In this document: one piece after another, positions 35,106 to 44,143 of the stretch
Layout: each line of letters begins with the position of its first letter
How positions within the stretch are numbered: position 1 is the first letter of the stretch
DNA from: CAYRES01 sp964423425
Lineage (GTDB): Bacteria; Actinomycetota; Thermoleophilia; RBG-16-64-13
NCBI GenBank assembly: GCA_964423425.1
Contig: CAYRES010000002.1
Span: 248,001 to 312,000 of the forward strand
Length of the DNA: 64,000 nucleotides
Direction: 5' to 3'
Notes under the pieces: generated by a model
What the model saw: only the letters and a program-made list of their open reading frames with translations
What the model was told of the DNA's origin: nothing
Database searches by the model: none
Made by a program: the position numbers and the translations under genes

Positions 35106-37199
35106 ATGCAATCCTGGATAATCGCCGTGGCCTGCGTGGCTCTCGGGGTACTCATTCTGGCCGCGGTGCTCGCCGCACTGGTGGTGCGCACGCGGTCGGA
35201 GAGTGAGGAAGTGAGCCGGGTTCTCGAACTCGTGCACGCCGGCGCCGTGGCCTTCGCCTCCGCCCAGTACTCCATTCTCTACAAGGTGGTGGCGGGGGTG
35301 GCGGTGATCATCGCCTGTGTCGGCGTGGTGTTCGACACGGGCATCGGATGGCAGACGGCGGTGGCCTACGTTGCCGGGGCCTTGGTGGCCGGGCTGGCCG
35401 GACATCTCTCCATGCTGATCGCCACGCGTGCGAACGGCCGCACCGCGACGGTGGCTGCCACCTCGTTCAGGGAGGCCTCGCGTCTCTCGCTGAACGCCGG
35501 AGCGGTGGCGGGGATGGTGACGACCGGTTTCGGGCTCTTGGGTGTGAGTGTGACCTGGCTTGCGTTCAAGCAGCCGCTCTTCGTGACCGGCTTCGCCCTG
35601 GGGGTGTCGTCGTTTGCGCTCTTCGCCCGGGTGGGGGGAGGCATCTTCGCCAAGGGAGCCGACGTGGGGTCGGCGCTCTCAGGTACGGCAGAGGCGGGAG
35701 TGGCCCGGGACGACCTGCGCAACCCCGGCGTGATCGCCGACAACGTGGGCGACAACGTGGGCGGGGTGACCGGCATGGGCGCCGATGTGTGCGAGTCGTA
35801 CGTGGCCTCTCTCATCGGAGCGGTGGCTCTCGGCGTGGTGGTTGCCGGTGGGGACTTCGCCGCCGAATTGGTCACCCTGCCGCTGGTGGTCGCAGCCGCC
35901 GGGCTCCTGGCCTCCCTCGCCGGGCTGGGCGTGATACAGGCCTTTGGCACTACCGAGCGCCGCATGCATGCGGCCGGAGGGGTGGTCACGGCGATGCTGC
36001 TCACCCTGTGCGCGGCCTTTCTGGCTGTGACCCGGCTGGTCCCGGGCCCGGGAGAGCCGTGGACCCGCTACCTGGGCCTGTTCTACAGCCTGGCCGCCGG
36101 GGTGGTCGCCGGCGGGCTGCTGTGCTGGTACGGGGCCATCTACACGTCCCCCCGCAGCCGGGTGATCAAGCTCACTCATGAGGGATTGCGCCGCGGTCCC
36201 GAGATCAACCTGCTACACGGGCTGGCCGTGGGGATGGGTTCAGTGGCCGTACCGGCGACGATCCTGGGGCTTCTCATGGCTTTCTCCTACTTCGTGGGCA
36301 ACCGCATGGGTCTCGCCGGTGCGGGGTGGTACGCGGTGTCGCTGTCGGTGATCGGCATGCTCTCGACCGCCACGCTCACGGTGGCCATGGGCGCCTACGG
36401 ACCCATCAACGACAACGCCGACGGCATCGCCAAGATGACCGGCATGTCCGCGCGTGCGAGGGAGCGCACCGAGCGCCTCGACTTCCTGGGGACGGAAACT
36501 GCCTCCATGGCGCGCACTCTGGCCATTGCCGCCGGGGCGCTCACCTCGGTGATACTCGTGGTCGCCTACTTCGAGGTGTATCGCGGTGCGGTGGGGGGCA
36601 GGCCCGATCGAGTGCTTCCCAACTTCGACCTGCTTCAGGATCCGGAGCTGATGATCGGGCTTCTCCTTGGCGGGGCGCTTCCTTTCGTGTTCATGACCTT
36701 CACGCTGTTGGCGGTGTCACTCACGGGCCGTTCGGTGGTGGAGGAGGTGAGGAGGCAGTTCCGGGAGATCCCCGAGCTCCTGTCTGGGGGGGCGCCACCC
36801 GATCTCGGCACGTGTGTGTCGATCGCCATGAAGAGCGCCCTCAAAGACATGCTCATCCCCGGCCTGCTTGCCCTGTTGGTGCCCCTGCTGGTGGGGGTCG
36901 CCAATCCCTTGGCCCTTGGAGGTGTGCTCGTGGGGGCCTCTCTGTGCGGTTTCCTGCTCGCCACGGCGTTCTCCGGCTCGGGGGGCGCCTGGCATTCCAG
37001 CCGGCTCCTCGTCGAGAGCCTGCAGACGGAGGGTTCCGGGAGCGAGGGCGACCTCACCGGGTCGAGGGCCGCCGCGGTGGGAGGCACGGTGGGCGATCCG
37101 TTGAAGGATGTGTCAGGGCCCTCGCTCATCACGCTGACGAAGCTCATGGCCGTGACCGCACTGGTCTTTGCCCCCGCCTTCGCCGCCCTCTACGGCTGA
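35106..37199 (+). CDS. Membrane-bound pyrophosphatase homologue with altered active site
   Basis: A 697-residue polytopic protein, full length for ion-pumping pyrophosphatase, with the family scaffold GGGIFAKGADVG, RNPGVIADNVGDNVG, GPINDNADGIAKMTGMS and GDPLKDVSGPSL. Key residues differ. Aligned without gaps to plant H+-PPase numbering (offset 67), Lys250, Asp253, Asp279 and Asp283 are kept, but Asp257 is Ala190, Lys261 is Thr194, Glu268 is Arg201 and Asp287 is Gly220. In the C-terminal motif GGAWDNAKK reads GGAWHSSRL, and GDTxGDP reads GGTVGDP. Several Mg-PPi ligands and one of the two aspartates that activate the nucleophilic water are therefore missing. It follows dgt with no gap. Active PPi pumping is doubtful; a divergent or repurposed subfamily is likely. 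Confidence 0.85.
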   Translation: MQSWIIAVACVALGVLILAAVLAALVVRTRSESEEVSRVLELVHAGAVAFASAQYSILYKVVAGVAVIIACVGVVFDTGIGWQTAVAYVAGALVAGLAGHLSMLIATRANGRTATVAATSFREASRLSLNAGAVAGMVTTGFGLLGVSVTWLAFKQPLFVTGFALGVSSFALFARVGGGIFAKGADVGSALSGTAEAGVARDDLRNPGVIADNVGDNVGGVTGMGADVCESYVASLIGAVALGVVVAGGDFAAELVTLPLVVAAAGLLASLAGLGVIQAFGTTERRMHAAGGVVTAMLLTLCAAFLAVTRLVPGPGEPWTRYLGLFYSLAAGVVAGGLLCWYGAIYTSPRSRVIKLTHEGLRRGPEINLLHGLAVGMGSVAVPATILGLLMAFSYFVGNRMGLAGAGWYAVSLSVIGMLSTATLTVAMGAYGPINDNADGIAKMTGMSARARERTERLDFLGTETASMARTLAIAAGALTSVILVVAYFEVYRGAVGGRPDRVLPNFDLLQDPELMIGLLLGGALPFVFMTFTLLAVSLTGRSVVEEVRRQFREIPELLSGGAPPDLGTCVSIAMKSALKDMLIPGLLALLVPLLVGVANPLALGGVLVGASLCGFLLATAFSGSGGAWHSSRLLVESLQTEGSGSEGDLTGSRAAAVGGTVGDPLKDVSGPSLITLTKLMAVTALVFAPAFAALYG

Positions 37200-37219
37200 G
37201 GCCTCTTTCCCGGCGTGTG

Positions 37220-39025
37220 CTATCGCAGGCGGTAGCCCTGGCGCAGGAGCTCGCGGCGCACTTCTTCGTAGCTCACGTTGTGGGGGGCCGTACCTCGGGC
37301 ACTCGCGACGGCGAGGATGATGCCTGCGGCGCCCCCCATGTTGGCGCGCACCGGCTCCATTCGCACCGCGGAGCTGTACGTGCGGTAGTCGGTGGACACC
37401 GCCGTCGTCACCAGTAGCCAGGGGTGGCCTTCCGGCATGAGGGCCTCCATGGGTACGTGCACGGATTGGGCGGTGCCGTCCTGCTCCGGGCCGACCACCG
37501 CATCGTGGCGATCGTAACGCGCGTAACGGCCGTAGGCTATGGGATGGGTGGAGCTGCCTGCGAGCATGAGCTCTTCCGTGTACGTGGTCTTTCCCAGTAT
37601 CCGCACCCCCTCCCTTACGTAGGGCCGGCTGGGGATGTGGACCACTCCCAAGTGCCCGTAGCCGTTCTCCTGTAGGTAGCGGAACTTGTTGAGCACGTAC
37701 GTCTGGATGGTCGCCCGGATCGCCGCCCGCTTCTCCGGATACATGGTCCAGTCATAGGAGGCATGGGCATTCGTGTAGTCGCCCCAGGCCTCATTCAGCT
37801 CAAACTTGTTGTTCGGCAGGCGGTACGACAGTGACCAACTGCCGGCGAAGCCACTGCGCACCCGCTCCGACATGACGTAGTCGGGGTCGTAGGTGCCGGC
37901 GTCGTAGCCGGGGTGCCGGAGGGAAACGACCCGAGGGGCGGGACCCCGGTATTCCTTGAGTGTGAGGAGGATGGAGAGGGCCTGCGGAGCCGTGACCCAC
38001 CCGGTGGCGCTGCTGGGTCGGGGAGCGCGGTTGCCGGTGACGTCGTTGTACACGTTCTCGGTGCGGCCGATGCTGTAGCTCGCTCCGAGCATTCTCGCCA
38101 GGTCGGCTTCGGGAGAGGCGTCGACGAAGAAGCGGGTGTTGAGGCGCACGAGACGGTTGCCACAGTCCACCAGCAGATAGCGCTCGTCTTGGTCTTCGGC
38201 CTCCACGAGGCCGCCCATCACGAAGAGGACGTTGGGCCGCCCAGAGCCGTTGCGGTCCAAGACGAAACGCAGGATCTTCTCGGCCGTCTCGGGCTCATAC
38301 ACCAGCCTGCCCTCCGGAGTGAGGGGATTGAGACCCCGCGAGGCGTACTCCCCGATGACACCCCGGCGGAACTCAGCGTAGAAACCGCTCACACTATCCG
38401 GCCCGTACACGTCTTCCACACCCAGGCCTTGAGCAAGGGGTGACTCGAGGTGGGGGCCGCGAGTCACTACCGCGACGCGCAGCCGTTCCGGATAGGTGAC
38501 CCCGGCGATCTGTAGCCCGCGAAGAGTACCGACGCCCGACGTGGTGGTGCCGTAGATGACCACGTCGACGTCTTCTGTATGGACATCCCGCCGGCCGGGT
38601 GAACTCCCTTCGGCGGCTGCTTCAGCTCCGTGCTCGGGTGGGGTGGGTGAGTCTTCGTCCCCGGCGGCGTCTGCGTCGAGAGGCGCCCCGTCCCCGGCTG
38701 CATCCGCATCGAGAGCCCCTCCGCTGTGGGTGTTGGTGGCCCCGGCTGAGCCATCCGCGGTGTCCCCGCCGCCTTCCTCGGCCTCCCCGGCCCAGATGGT
38801 GACGGCTTCGGACGTAGTGCCGTGTGCCGTGCTGCTCTCGGCTTCCCCCCAGGCGGAGGCGAAGATGAGGGTACCGGCAGCAAGCAGTAGGAGAAGGACG
38901 GCCAACCCGATGCCGCGTGCGGATCGGCTGCGCAGGACGTGTGCCGCTCGGCTGGTTGACGCTGTCGGGCGTGAGCGTGTCATTGTTGACCCCCGGCGGC
39001 CTCTGTTAACGTAGGGCCTATTCAT
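37220..39025 (-). CDS. Exported FAD-dependent oxidoreductase-like protein
   Basis: A 601-residue protein. After a basic N-terminus comes one hydrophobic helix (GLAVLLLLLAAGTLIFASAW, about residues 40-59), an anchor or signal peptide, then a low-complexity Ala/Asp/Gly/Glu linker with a duplicated LDADAAGD unit. The main domain starts DVDVVIYGTTTSGVGTLRGL and continues with SPLAQGLGVEDVYGPDSVSG and RFFVDASPEADLARMLGASY, the pattern of the FAD_oxidored family; near the end is MGGAAGIILAVASARG. The usual GGGPAG-type loop is GTTTSG here, so cofactor binding may be changed. ATG 38983 is an alternative start. Confidence 0.75.
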   Translation of the reverse strand: MNRPYVNRGRRGSTMTRSRPTASTSRAAHVLRSRSARGIGLAVLLLLLAAGTLIFASAWGEAESSTAHGTTSEAVTIWAGEAEEGGGDTADGSAGATNTHSGGALDADAAGDGAPLDADAAGDEDSPTPPEHGAEAAAEGSSPGRRDVHTEDVDVVIYGTTTSGVGTLRGLQIAGVTYPERLRVAVVTRGPHLESPLAQGLGVEDVYGPDSVSGFYAEFRRGVIGEYASRGLNPLTPEGRLVYEPETAEKILRFVLDRNGSGRPNVLFVMGGLVEAEDQDERYLLVDCGNRLVRLNTRFFVDASPEADLARMLGASYSIGRTENVYNDVTGNRAPRPSSATGWVTAPQALSILLTLKEYRGPAPRVVSLRHPGYDAGTYDPDYVMSERVRSGFAGSWSLSYRLPNNKFELNEAWGDYTNAHASYDWTMYPEKRAAIRATIQTYVLNKFRYLQENGYGHLGVVHIPSRPYVREGVRILGKTTYTEELMLAGSSTHPIAYGRYARYDRHDAVVGPEQDGTAQSVHVPMEALMPEGHPWLLVTTAVSTDYRTYSSAVRMEPVRANMGGAAGIILAVASARGTAPHNVSYEEVRRELLRQGYRLR

Positions 39026-39076
39026 GCTACCAAGCCGGTATTATGCTTGTCACGAAAAGGGACTCGGTGGCGCCAC

Positions 39077-40864
39077 ATGTCCATGGCCGGGAGAATCAGG
39101 GACTCGAGCGTACAGCAGGTGCTTGCATCGGCCGACATCGTCGATGTGATCTCCGGTTACACGAGCCTGCGCAAGCGGGGTGCCACCTACACCGGTCTGT
39201 GCCCCTTCCATCAGGAGAAGACCCCCTCCTTTTCCGTGAGTGCCGAGAAGGGCCTCTACTATTGCTTCGGGTGCGGAGCCGGAGGCGACGTGGTCACGTT
39301 TCTCAAGAACATGGACAACCTCACCTTTGTCGAAGCCGTGGAGCGGTTGGCCGAGAAGCACGGGGTGGCGTTGGAGTACGAAGAGGGGTCGGCTCCCGAT
39401 GCCGATCGGCGCAACAGGGAGAAGCGGCTCGTTGAGCTCCTCGAGAAGACCACCACTTTCTACCAGCGCTTTCTGTGGGACAGCCGGGAGGGCGAGGTGG
39501 CGCGGCGATATGTGGCGGATCGGGGGCTCGGTCGCTCGGTCTGTGAGGAGTTCCGGGTGGGGCTGTCGCCGTCGAGCTGGAGGGTGCTCGAGAGCCGGGC
39601 GCTCAAGGAGGGATACTCGCGCCGTGAGCTCGAGGAGGCGGGGCTTCTCGTGGTGCGGAATGACACGAGCTATGATCGGTTCCGGGGCCGGCTCATGTTT
39701 CCGCTCATCGATGCGCGGGGAAGGGTCGTCGGTTTCGGAGGCCGCACCCTCTCGGGAGATACCCCGAAGTACCTGAACTCCTCCGAAGGACCCCTTTACC
39801 AGAAGGGCCGACTCCTCTACGGTCTCTATCAGGCCCGCCGGGCTATCGCCGAGAAGGATGAGGTGCTGGTGGTGGAGGGGTACACCGATGTCCTGGCTCT
39901 GGCGCAGGCGCAGGTCAAGAACGTGGTCGCCTCCATGGGCACGGCCCTCACTGAGTCGCATATCGAACTCATGATGCGGTTCTCCTCCAACCTCGTGTTC
40001 ATGTTCGACGCCGATCAGGCCGGGGCGTCGGCGGCGCTGCGCTCGGGCCGGGTGGCGCGGAGCAAAGGGCTGCGTCCGCTCGTGGTGGTGCTTCCCCCGG
40101 GCAAAGACCCGGCCGATGTGGCCGTGCAGGGGGGGGCCGAGGAAGCAGAGCGCCTTGTCTCCTCTCGAATCTCCCTGCTAAGATACGAAATCCGGAGATT
40201 GCTGGAGGAGGGCGATACGAGTACCTCCGAAGGCAGAGTCCGCGCGTTCGAGGGGGTTCGTGCGCTGCTCAGCCAGGCTTCGTCGCCGAAGGAGAGGCAC
40301 GAAGAGGTCGAAGCCATAGCCGACCGGTTGCGGCTCACTCCCGACGATACGGGGTATCTCCTTCGGGGTCCGTTCAAACAACGGGGGGGCAGGCTTGAGC
40401 AGGCTCATGCGGTGCGCATCATCTCTGCCGAGAGCATGGTGGAGGACCGTTTCTTGAAGGCGGCGGTCCGAAATCCGGCGCAGGCCTCTCCCTTGCTCGA
40501 CGGTCTCACCCCCGGCCATTTCGTTGACCCTCTTCACCGCGCTGTCTTCGTTGAATTGGCCGAAGCCCTGGCGTCCGGCCGCTTGGAACAGAGCCTCCGT
40601 ACCCTGGCCGGCCGCGCCGACGATGTGGGGCGTTACACCGTGGGCCTCATCATGGATGAATCGCTCGAGCGCCTCACGCCGGCGCAACTCGAACACGATC
40701 ACCTGCGTTTGCAGGATCACTACTTGAACCGGGAGACTGGAGCGCAGAAGGGCAGACTGGCGTCGGGTGAACTCGATGCGGAGGGAGAGAAGCGTCTCCT
40801 CGAGCTTGAGGTGCTTCAGCAGAGCGTGCGGGCGGCACTCGCAGCCATCGAGGATGAGGCGTAA
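39077..40864 (+). CDS. dnaG: DNA primase
   Basis: The 595-residue RNA primer synthetase of replication. The N-terminal CHC2 zinc finger reads YTGLCPFHQEKTPSFSVSAE with YYCFGCGAGGDVVTF. The catalytic TOPRIM core has LVVEGYTDVLALAQ and FMFDADQAGASAAL. The C-terminal DnaB-binding helices end in a Glu-rich region. It precedes a primary-type sigma factor with an 11-bp overlap, as in the macromolecular synthesis operon. ATG 39077 is chosen; ATG 39083 is equally possible. A TATTAT -10-like box lies at 39039-39044. Confidence 0.95.
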   Translation: MSMAGRIRDSSVQQVLASADIVDVISGYTSLRKRGATYTGLCPFHQEKTPSFSVSAEKGLYYCFGCGAGGDVVTFLKNMDNLTFVEAVERLAEKHGVALEYEEGSAPDADRRNREKRLVELLEKTTTFYQRFLWDSREGEVARRYVADRGLGRSVCEEFRVGLSPSSWRVLESRALKEGYSRRELEEAGLLVVRNDTSYDRFRGRLMFPLIDARGRVVGFGGRTLSGDTPKYLNSSEGPLYQKGRLLYGLYQARRAIAEKDEVLVVEGYTDVLALAQAQVKNVVASMGTALTESHIELMMRFSSNLVFMFDADQAGASAALRSGRVARSKGLRPLVVVLPPGKDPADVAVQGGAEEAERLVSSRISLLRYEIRRLLEEGDTSTSEGRVRAFEGVRALLSQASSPKERHEEVEAIADRLRLTPDDTGYLLRGPFKQRGGRLEQAHAVRIISAESMVEDRFLKAAVRNPAQASPLLDGLTPGHFVDPLHRAVFVELAEALASGRLEQSLRTLAGRADDVGRYTVGLIMDESLERLTPAQLEHDHLRLQDHYLNRETGAQKGRLASGELDAEGEKRLLELEVLQQSVRAALAAIEDEA

Positions 40865-41951
40865 GGCCGTGGTGGTCGACGGGCATACTGAAGAAGAGCT
40901 TATCGGCGCGCTTGTCAGGCGGGGCCAGGAGAAAGGCTCCGTCACTCCTGACGAGGTGAGCCTGCTCCTCAACCAGGCCGACATCTCCACCGAGCGGCTC
41001 GAGGAGCTCTACTCGCAGTTGTTCGAGTTGGGCGTGGAAGTCGTCGACCCCGAATCGGTCGAGGAAGATGACTACGAAGAGGAGGAGCAATTCCTCAGCA
41101 AGCTCGATGTCAACATCGACCACAGCACCTCCGATCCGGTGCGCATGTACCTCAAGGAGATAGGTAAGGTACCGCTGCTCACCGCCGCTCAGGAGTCGGA
41201 GTTGGCCAAGCGGGTCGAGGACAGAGACGTGGAGGCCAAACGCCGTCTCACCGAGGCCAATCTGCGTCTCGTGGTTTCGATCGCCAAGCGTTATGTGGGG
41301 AGGGGCCTCTCGTTCCTCGATCTCATACAGGAAGGCAACCTGGGCCTCATTCGGGCGGTCGAGAAGTTCGACTACACCCGCGGCTACAAGTTCTCCACCT
41401 ACGCCACCTGGTGGATCAGGCAGGCCATCACCCGCGCTATCGCCGATCAGGCTCGTACCATCCGGGTGCCCGTGCACATGGTCGAGACCATCAACAAGAT
41501 GTCCCGTATTCAGCGGGAACTCCTGCAGAAGCTCAACCGGGAGCCCACCCTTCAGGAGATCGCCGACGCCATGGGCGTGCCCGTCACCAAGGTACGCGAT
41601 ATCCAGAAGACGGCCCAGGAGCCCATCTCGCTGGAGTCCCCCACCGGGGAGGAGGACGAATCCGAACTGGGCGATTTCATCGTCGACCTGGATGCCGAGC
41701 AGCCTCCCGACGCGGTGGCCCGCAAGATCCGCCGGGAGGATCTTCAGAGAGTGCTGGACTCGCTGCCGGCGAGGGAGCGCAAGGTGCTCGAACTGCGTTT
41801 CGGTCTGAAGGGCGGTCCTCCACTCACCTTGGAGGAAGTGGGTGAGCGTTTCGGGGTCACTCGAGAGCGCATCCGGCAGGTGGAGGCCAAGACGCTCAAC
41901 CGGCTCAAGAATTTCCGCGACGCCCAGCAGCTGAAGGACGTGGCCGACTGA
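40854..41951 (+). CDS. rpoD: RNA polymerase sigma factor, primary (RpoD/SigA) type
   Basis: A 365-residue sigma-70. Region 1.1-like N-terminus (EEELIGALVRRGQEKGSVTP), an acidic stretch EEDDYEEEEQ, region 1.2 TSDPVRMYLKEIGKVPLLTA, region 2 FLDLIQEGNLGLIRAVEKFD and YKFSTYATWWIRQAITRAIA (2.3/2.4), region 3 TRIHVPVHMVET-like VPVHMVETINKMSRIQREL, and region 4.2 TLEEVGERFGVTRERIRQVE. It overlaps dnaG, the standard location for the housekeeping sigma factor. GTG 40872 with TAAGG upstream is an alternative start. Confidence 0.93.
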   Translation: MRRKAVVVDGHTEEELIGALVRRGQEKGSVTPDEVSLLLNQADISTERLEELYSQLFELGVEVVDPESVEEDDYEEEEQFLSKLDVNIDHSTSDPVRMYLKEIGKVPLLTAAQESELAKRVEDRDVEAKRRLTEANLRLVVSIAKRYVGRGLSFLDLIQEGNLGLIRAVEKFDYTRGYKFSTYATWWIRQAITRAIADQARTIRVPVHMVETINKMSRIQRELLQKLNREPTLQEIADAMGVPVTKVRDIQKTAQEPISLESPTGEEDESELGDFIVDLDAEQPPDAVARKIRREDLQRVLDSLPARERKVLELRFGLKGGPPLTLEEVGERFGVTRERIRQVEAKTLNRLKNFRDAQQLKDVAD

Positions 41952-41977
41952 GCCCGGTCGACCGGGCTCAGTCGGCC
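41942..41977 (+). terminator. Terminator hairpin overlapping the sigma factor stop codon
   Basis: A perfect 16-bp stem GGCCGACTGAGCCCGG with a TCGA centre; the TGA stop at 41949-41951 lies within its left arm. No T tract follows. Confidence 0.65.
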
Positions 41978-42306
41978 GGCCCCGTCTCGCCCGCCACCCG
42001 CACCGGCGGCTGAGCGCGGCCGTCCACCGGCGGCCTCAACCGGGGCTTCGCCTGCCCCGCAGAAAATTGCTCAAGGTCCGGCCCCGGAGTGCCGATAGGA
42101 AGGATTGAGAGTTTCCCATCCAAGCTCTCCTTTCTCCTCTGGGGCGCCCTTGGGCGCCCTTCCCCTTTCCGGGCCCTGCCCGTTGTGTGGTGCGAACGCT
42201 ATAATCCCGGGCAGTGTGCCGTCGCCGGTGCGCGCCCGCTCTCGACAGGCGGCCGTGCAGGCGGCTCTGGCACCGTCCAGGCCGCGACGCTCAAGGAGAG
42301 ACCGGG
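41978..42306 (+). promoter_or_regulatory. gatC upstream region with two possible promoters
   Basis: This 329-bp gap holds no convincing gene. CTCAAGG at 42070-42076 and GCCGATAG at 42091-42098 with 14 bp between resemble a flagellar-type (sigma-28) promoter. A perfect TATAAT lies at 42200-42205, about 100 bp before gatC, with a weak -35. GGGCGCCCTT is repeated in tandem near 42142-42161. AAGGAG at 42293-42298 is the gatC ribosome site. Confidence 0.4.
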
Positions 42307-42594
42307 GTGATCTCCCGCGAAGAAGTGATCCATGTTGCCCGCTTGGCGCGCCTACGTTTCGACGACGATGAGATCGGGCGGCTTCAGCACGAGCTGTCCA
42401 CCATCATCGACTACATCGCGCGCCTGAACGAATTCGATCTTGCCGGTGTCGCTCCCACCGCGCACGCCGTCGACGTGAAGAACGTCTTCCGGGCCGACGA
42501 GCCGAGGGCATGTCTCACTCAGGAGGAGGCCTTGGCCAACGCCCCCGCCGTGGAGTGCGGACACTTCCTCGTGCCCCGGATCGGGGAGGGGTGA
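42307..42594 (+). CDS. gatC: Asp/Glu-tRNA amidotransferase subunit C
   Basis: A 95-residue protein starting ISREEVIHVARLARLRFDDD with ELSTIIDYIARLNEFDLAGV and VFRADEP, the full GatC pattern. It stabilises the GatA-GatB complex that converts mischarged Glu-tRNA-Gln and/or Asp-tRNA-Asn to the amide forms. The GTG start has AAGGAG 8 nt upstream. gatA starts 5 bp downstream. Confidence 0.93.
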   Translation: MISREEVIHVARLARLRFDDDEIGRLQHELSTIIDYIARLNEFDLAGVAPTAHAVDVKNVFRADEPRACLTQEEALANAPAVECGHFLVPRIGEG

Positions 42595-42599
42595 GCGGC

Positions 42600-44078
42600 A
42601 TGGCGGGCACGCTCTACGCCGATACGTATCCACTCACCGCTCTTCGCTGCCGCGAGCTCTTGGAGAAGCGGGAGGCGTCGGCTCTCGAGATAGTCGACGC
42701 GTACCTTGCCCGCATCGAGGCCGTCGACGGGGAAGTGGGCGCCTTTCTCAGCGTCCTCGGTGAGGATGCCCGGGCGCAGGCACGGGCGGTCGACGCCAAA
42801 GCTTCCGGCGAGAGGAAGCCCTGGGAGGGTGTGCCCATCGCACTCAAGGACATCCTGTGCACCAAGGGGCTTGAGACCACCTGCGGCTCGCGCATCCTCG
42901 CGGGTTACGTGCCGCCCTACGACGCCTCGGTGGTGGCCAAGCTGCGGGCGGAAGGCCTCATCTTCCTGGGCAAGCTGAATATGGATGAGTTTGCCATGGG
43001 GAGCTCCAACGAGACCTCCGCGTACCAGATCACCCGCAACCCTTGGGATCTGGACCGGGTGCCGGGAGGCTCGAGCGGGGGCTCGGCGGCCTCGGTGGCG
43101 GCGGGTGAGGCACCCTGGTCGCTCGGTTCAGACACCGGGGGTTCCATTCGCCAGCCGGCATCTCTCTGCGGCGTAGTGGGCATGAAGCCCACCTACGGGG
43201 CGGTGAGCCGCTACGGGCTCATCGCGTTTGCCAGTTCCCTGGACCAGATCGGCCCCTTCGCCCGCACGGTGCGCGACGCCGCCGCTCTGCTCGACCTCAT
43301 CTCCTTCCGCGATCCATACGATTCCACCAGCCTGGGTCTTCCGGAGCCTCTCACCCTCCCCACTGCGGTCGATCTCGCCGGCCTGCGCTTCGGCATCATC
43401 AGGGAGTATCTGGGCGAGGCCTGCGAACCAGGTGTGCGTGAGGTCTTCAACGACGCTGTGGCCGCCATCCACGCCCTGGGCGGGGTGTGTGAAGAGGTGA
43501 GCCTCCCCAGCGTCGAGAGGGGTATCGCCGCCTACTACATCATCGCCCCGGCGGAATGCTCAGCCAACCTCGCCCGCTTCGATGGCGTGCGCTTCGGCCA
43601 CCGCGCGTCTGGAGCCACCGACCTCATGGACATGTACACCCGCACCCGCAGTGAGGGCTTCGGCCCTGAAGTCACCCGCCGCATCATGATCGGCACCTAT
43701 GCACTCTCCGCCGGCTACTACGACGCCTACTACGGCCAGGCGCAGCGCACCCGCACCATTATCATCGAAGACTTCAAGCAGGCCTTCGAGCGCTTCGACT
43801 TCCTGGTTTCGCCCACGTCTCCCACCGTGGCCTTCAAGCTGGGTGAGCGCATGGAGGATCCGCTGGCCATGTACCTGTCGGATCTGTGTACCATCCCCGT
43901 GAATCTCGCGGGGCTGCCCGGCCTCAGCCTACCCGGCGGTGCCTCGCAGGGGCTTCCGGTGGGCGTGCAGCTGGTGGGCCCCCACTTCAGCGAGCAGGGT
44001 CTGTTCGAGGCGGCACACGCCTTGGAGCAGAAGCTGGCGGTGAAGGCACGGCCGGCGGGTATCGGAGGCGGGCAGTGA
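42600..44078 (+). CDS. gatA: Asp/Glu-tRNA amidotransferase subunit A (amidase)
   Basis: A 492-residue amidase-signature enzyme that frees ammonia from glutamine. The Ser-cisSer-Lys catalytic system is visible: Lys in GVPIALKDILCTKG, and serines in VPGGSSGGSAASVAAGEAPW and SDTGGSIRQPASLCG. MKPTYGAVSRYGLIAFASSL and FDFLVSPTSPTVAF are further GatA segments. It lies between gatC and gatB in the standard operon. Confidence 0.97.
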   Translation: MAGTLYADTYPLTALRCRELLEKREASALEIVDAYLARIEAVDGEVGAFLSVLGEDARAQARAVDAKASGERKPWEGVPIALKDILCTKGLETTCGSRILAGYVPPYDASVVAKLRAEGLIFLGKLNMDEFAMGSSNETSAYQITRNPWDLDRVPGGSSGGSAASVAAGEAPWSLGSDTGGSIRQPASLCGVVGMKPTYGAVSRYGLIAFASSLDQIGPFARTVRDAAALLDLISFRDPYDSTSLGLPEPLTLPTAVDLAGLRFGIIREYLGEACEPGVREVFNDAVAAIHALGGVCEEVSLPSVERGIAAYYIIAPAECSANLARFDGVRFGHRASGATDLMDMYTRTRSEGFGPEVTRRIMIGTYALSAGYYDAYYGQAQRTRTIIIEDFKQAFERFDFLVSPTSPTVAFKLGERMEDPLAMYLSDLCTIPVNLAGLPGLSLPGGASQGLPVGVQLVGPHFSEQGLFEAAHALEQKLAVKARPAGIGGGQ

Positions 44079-44143
44079 GTGCGGCAGCGCGGTTCGCCGC
44101 CGCAGGCGCCCCGGGGAGCGCGGGTGAGGCTGGAGGTAAGGCT

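Noticed and set aside
42089..42310. Small frame upstream of gatC as a gene
   Set aside because: No ribosome site, no similarity, and it overlaps the gatC start; looks like leader DNA.
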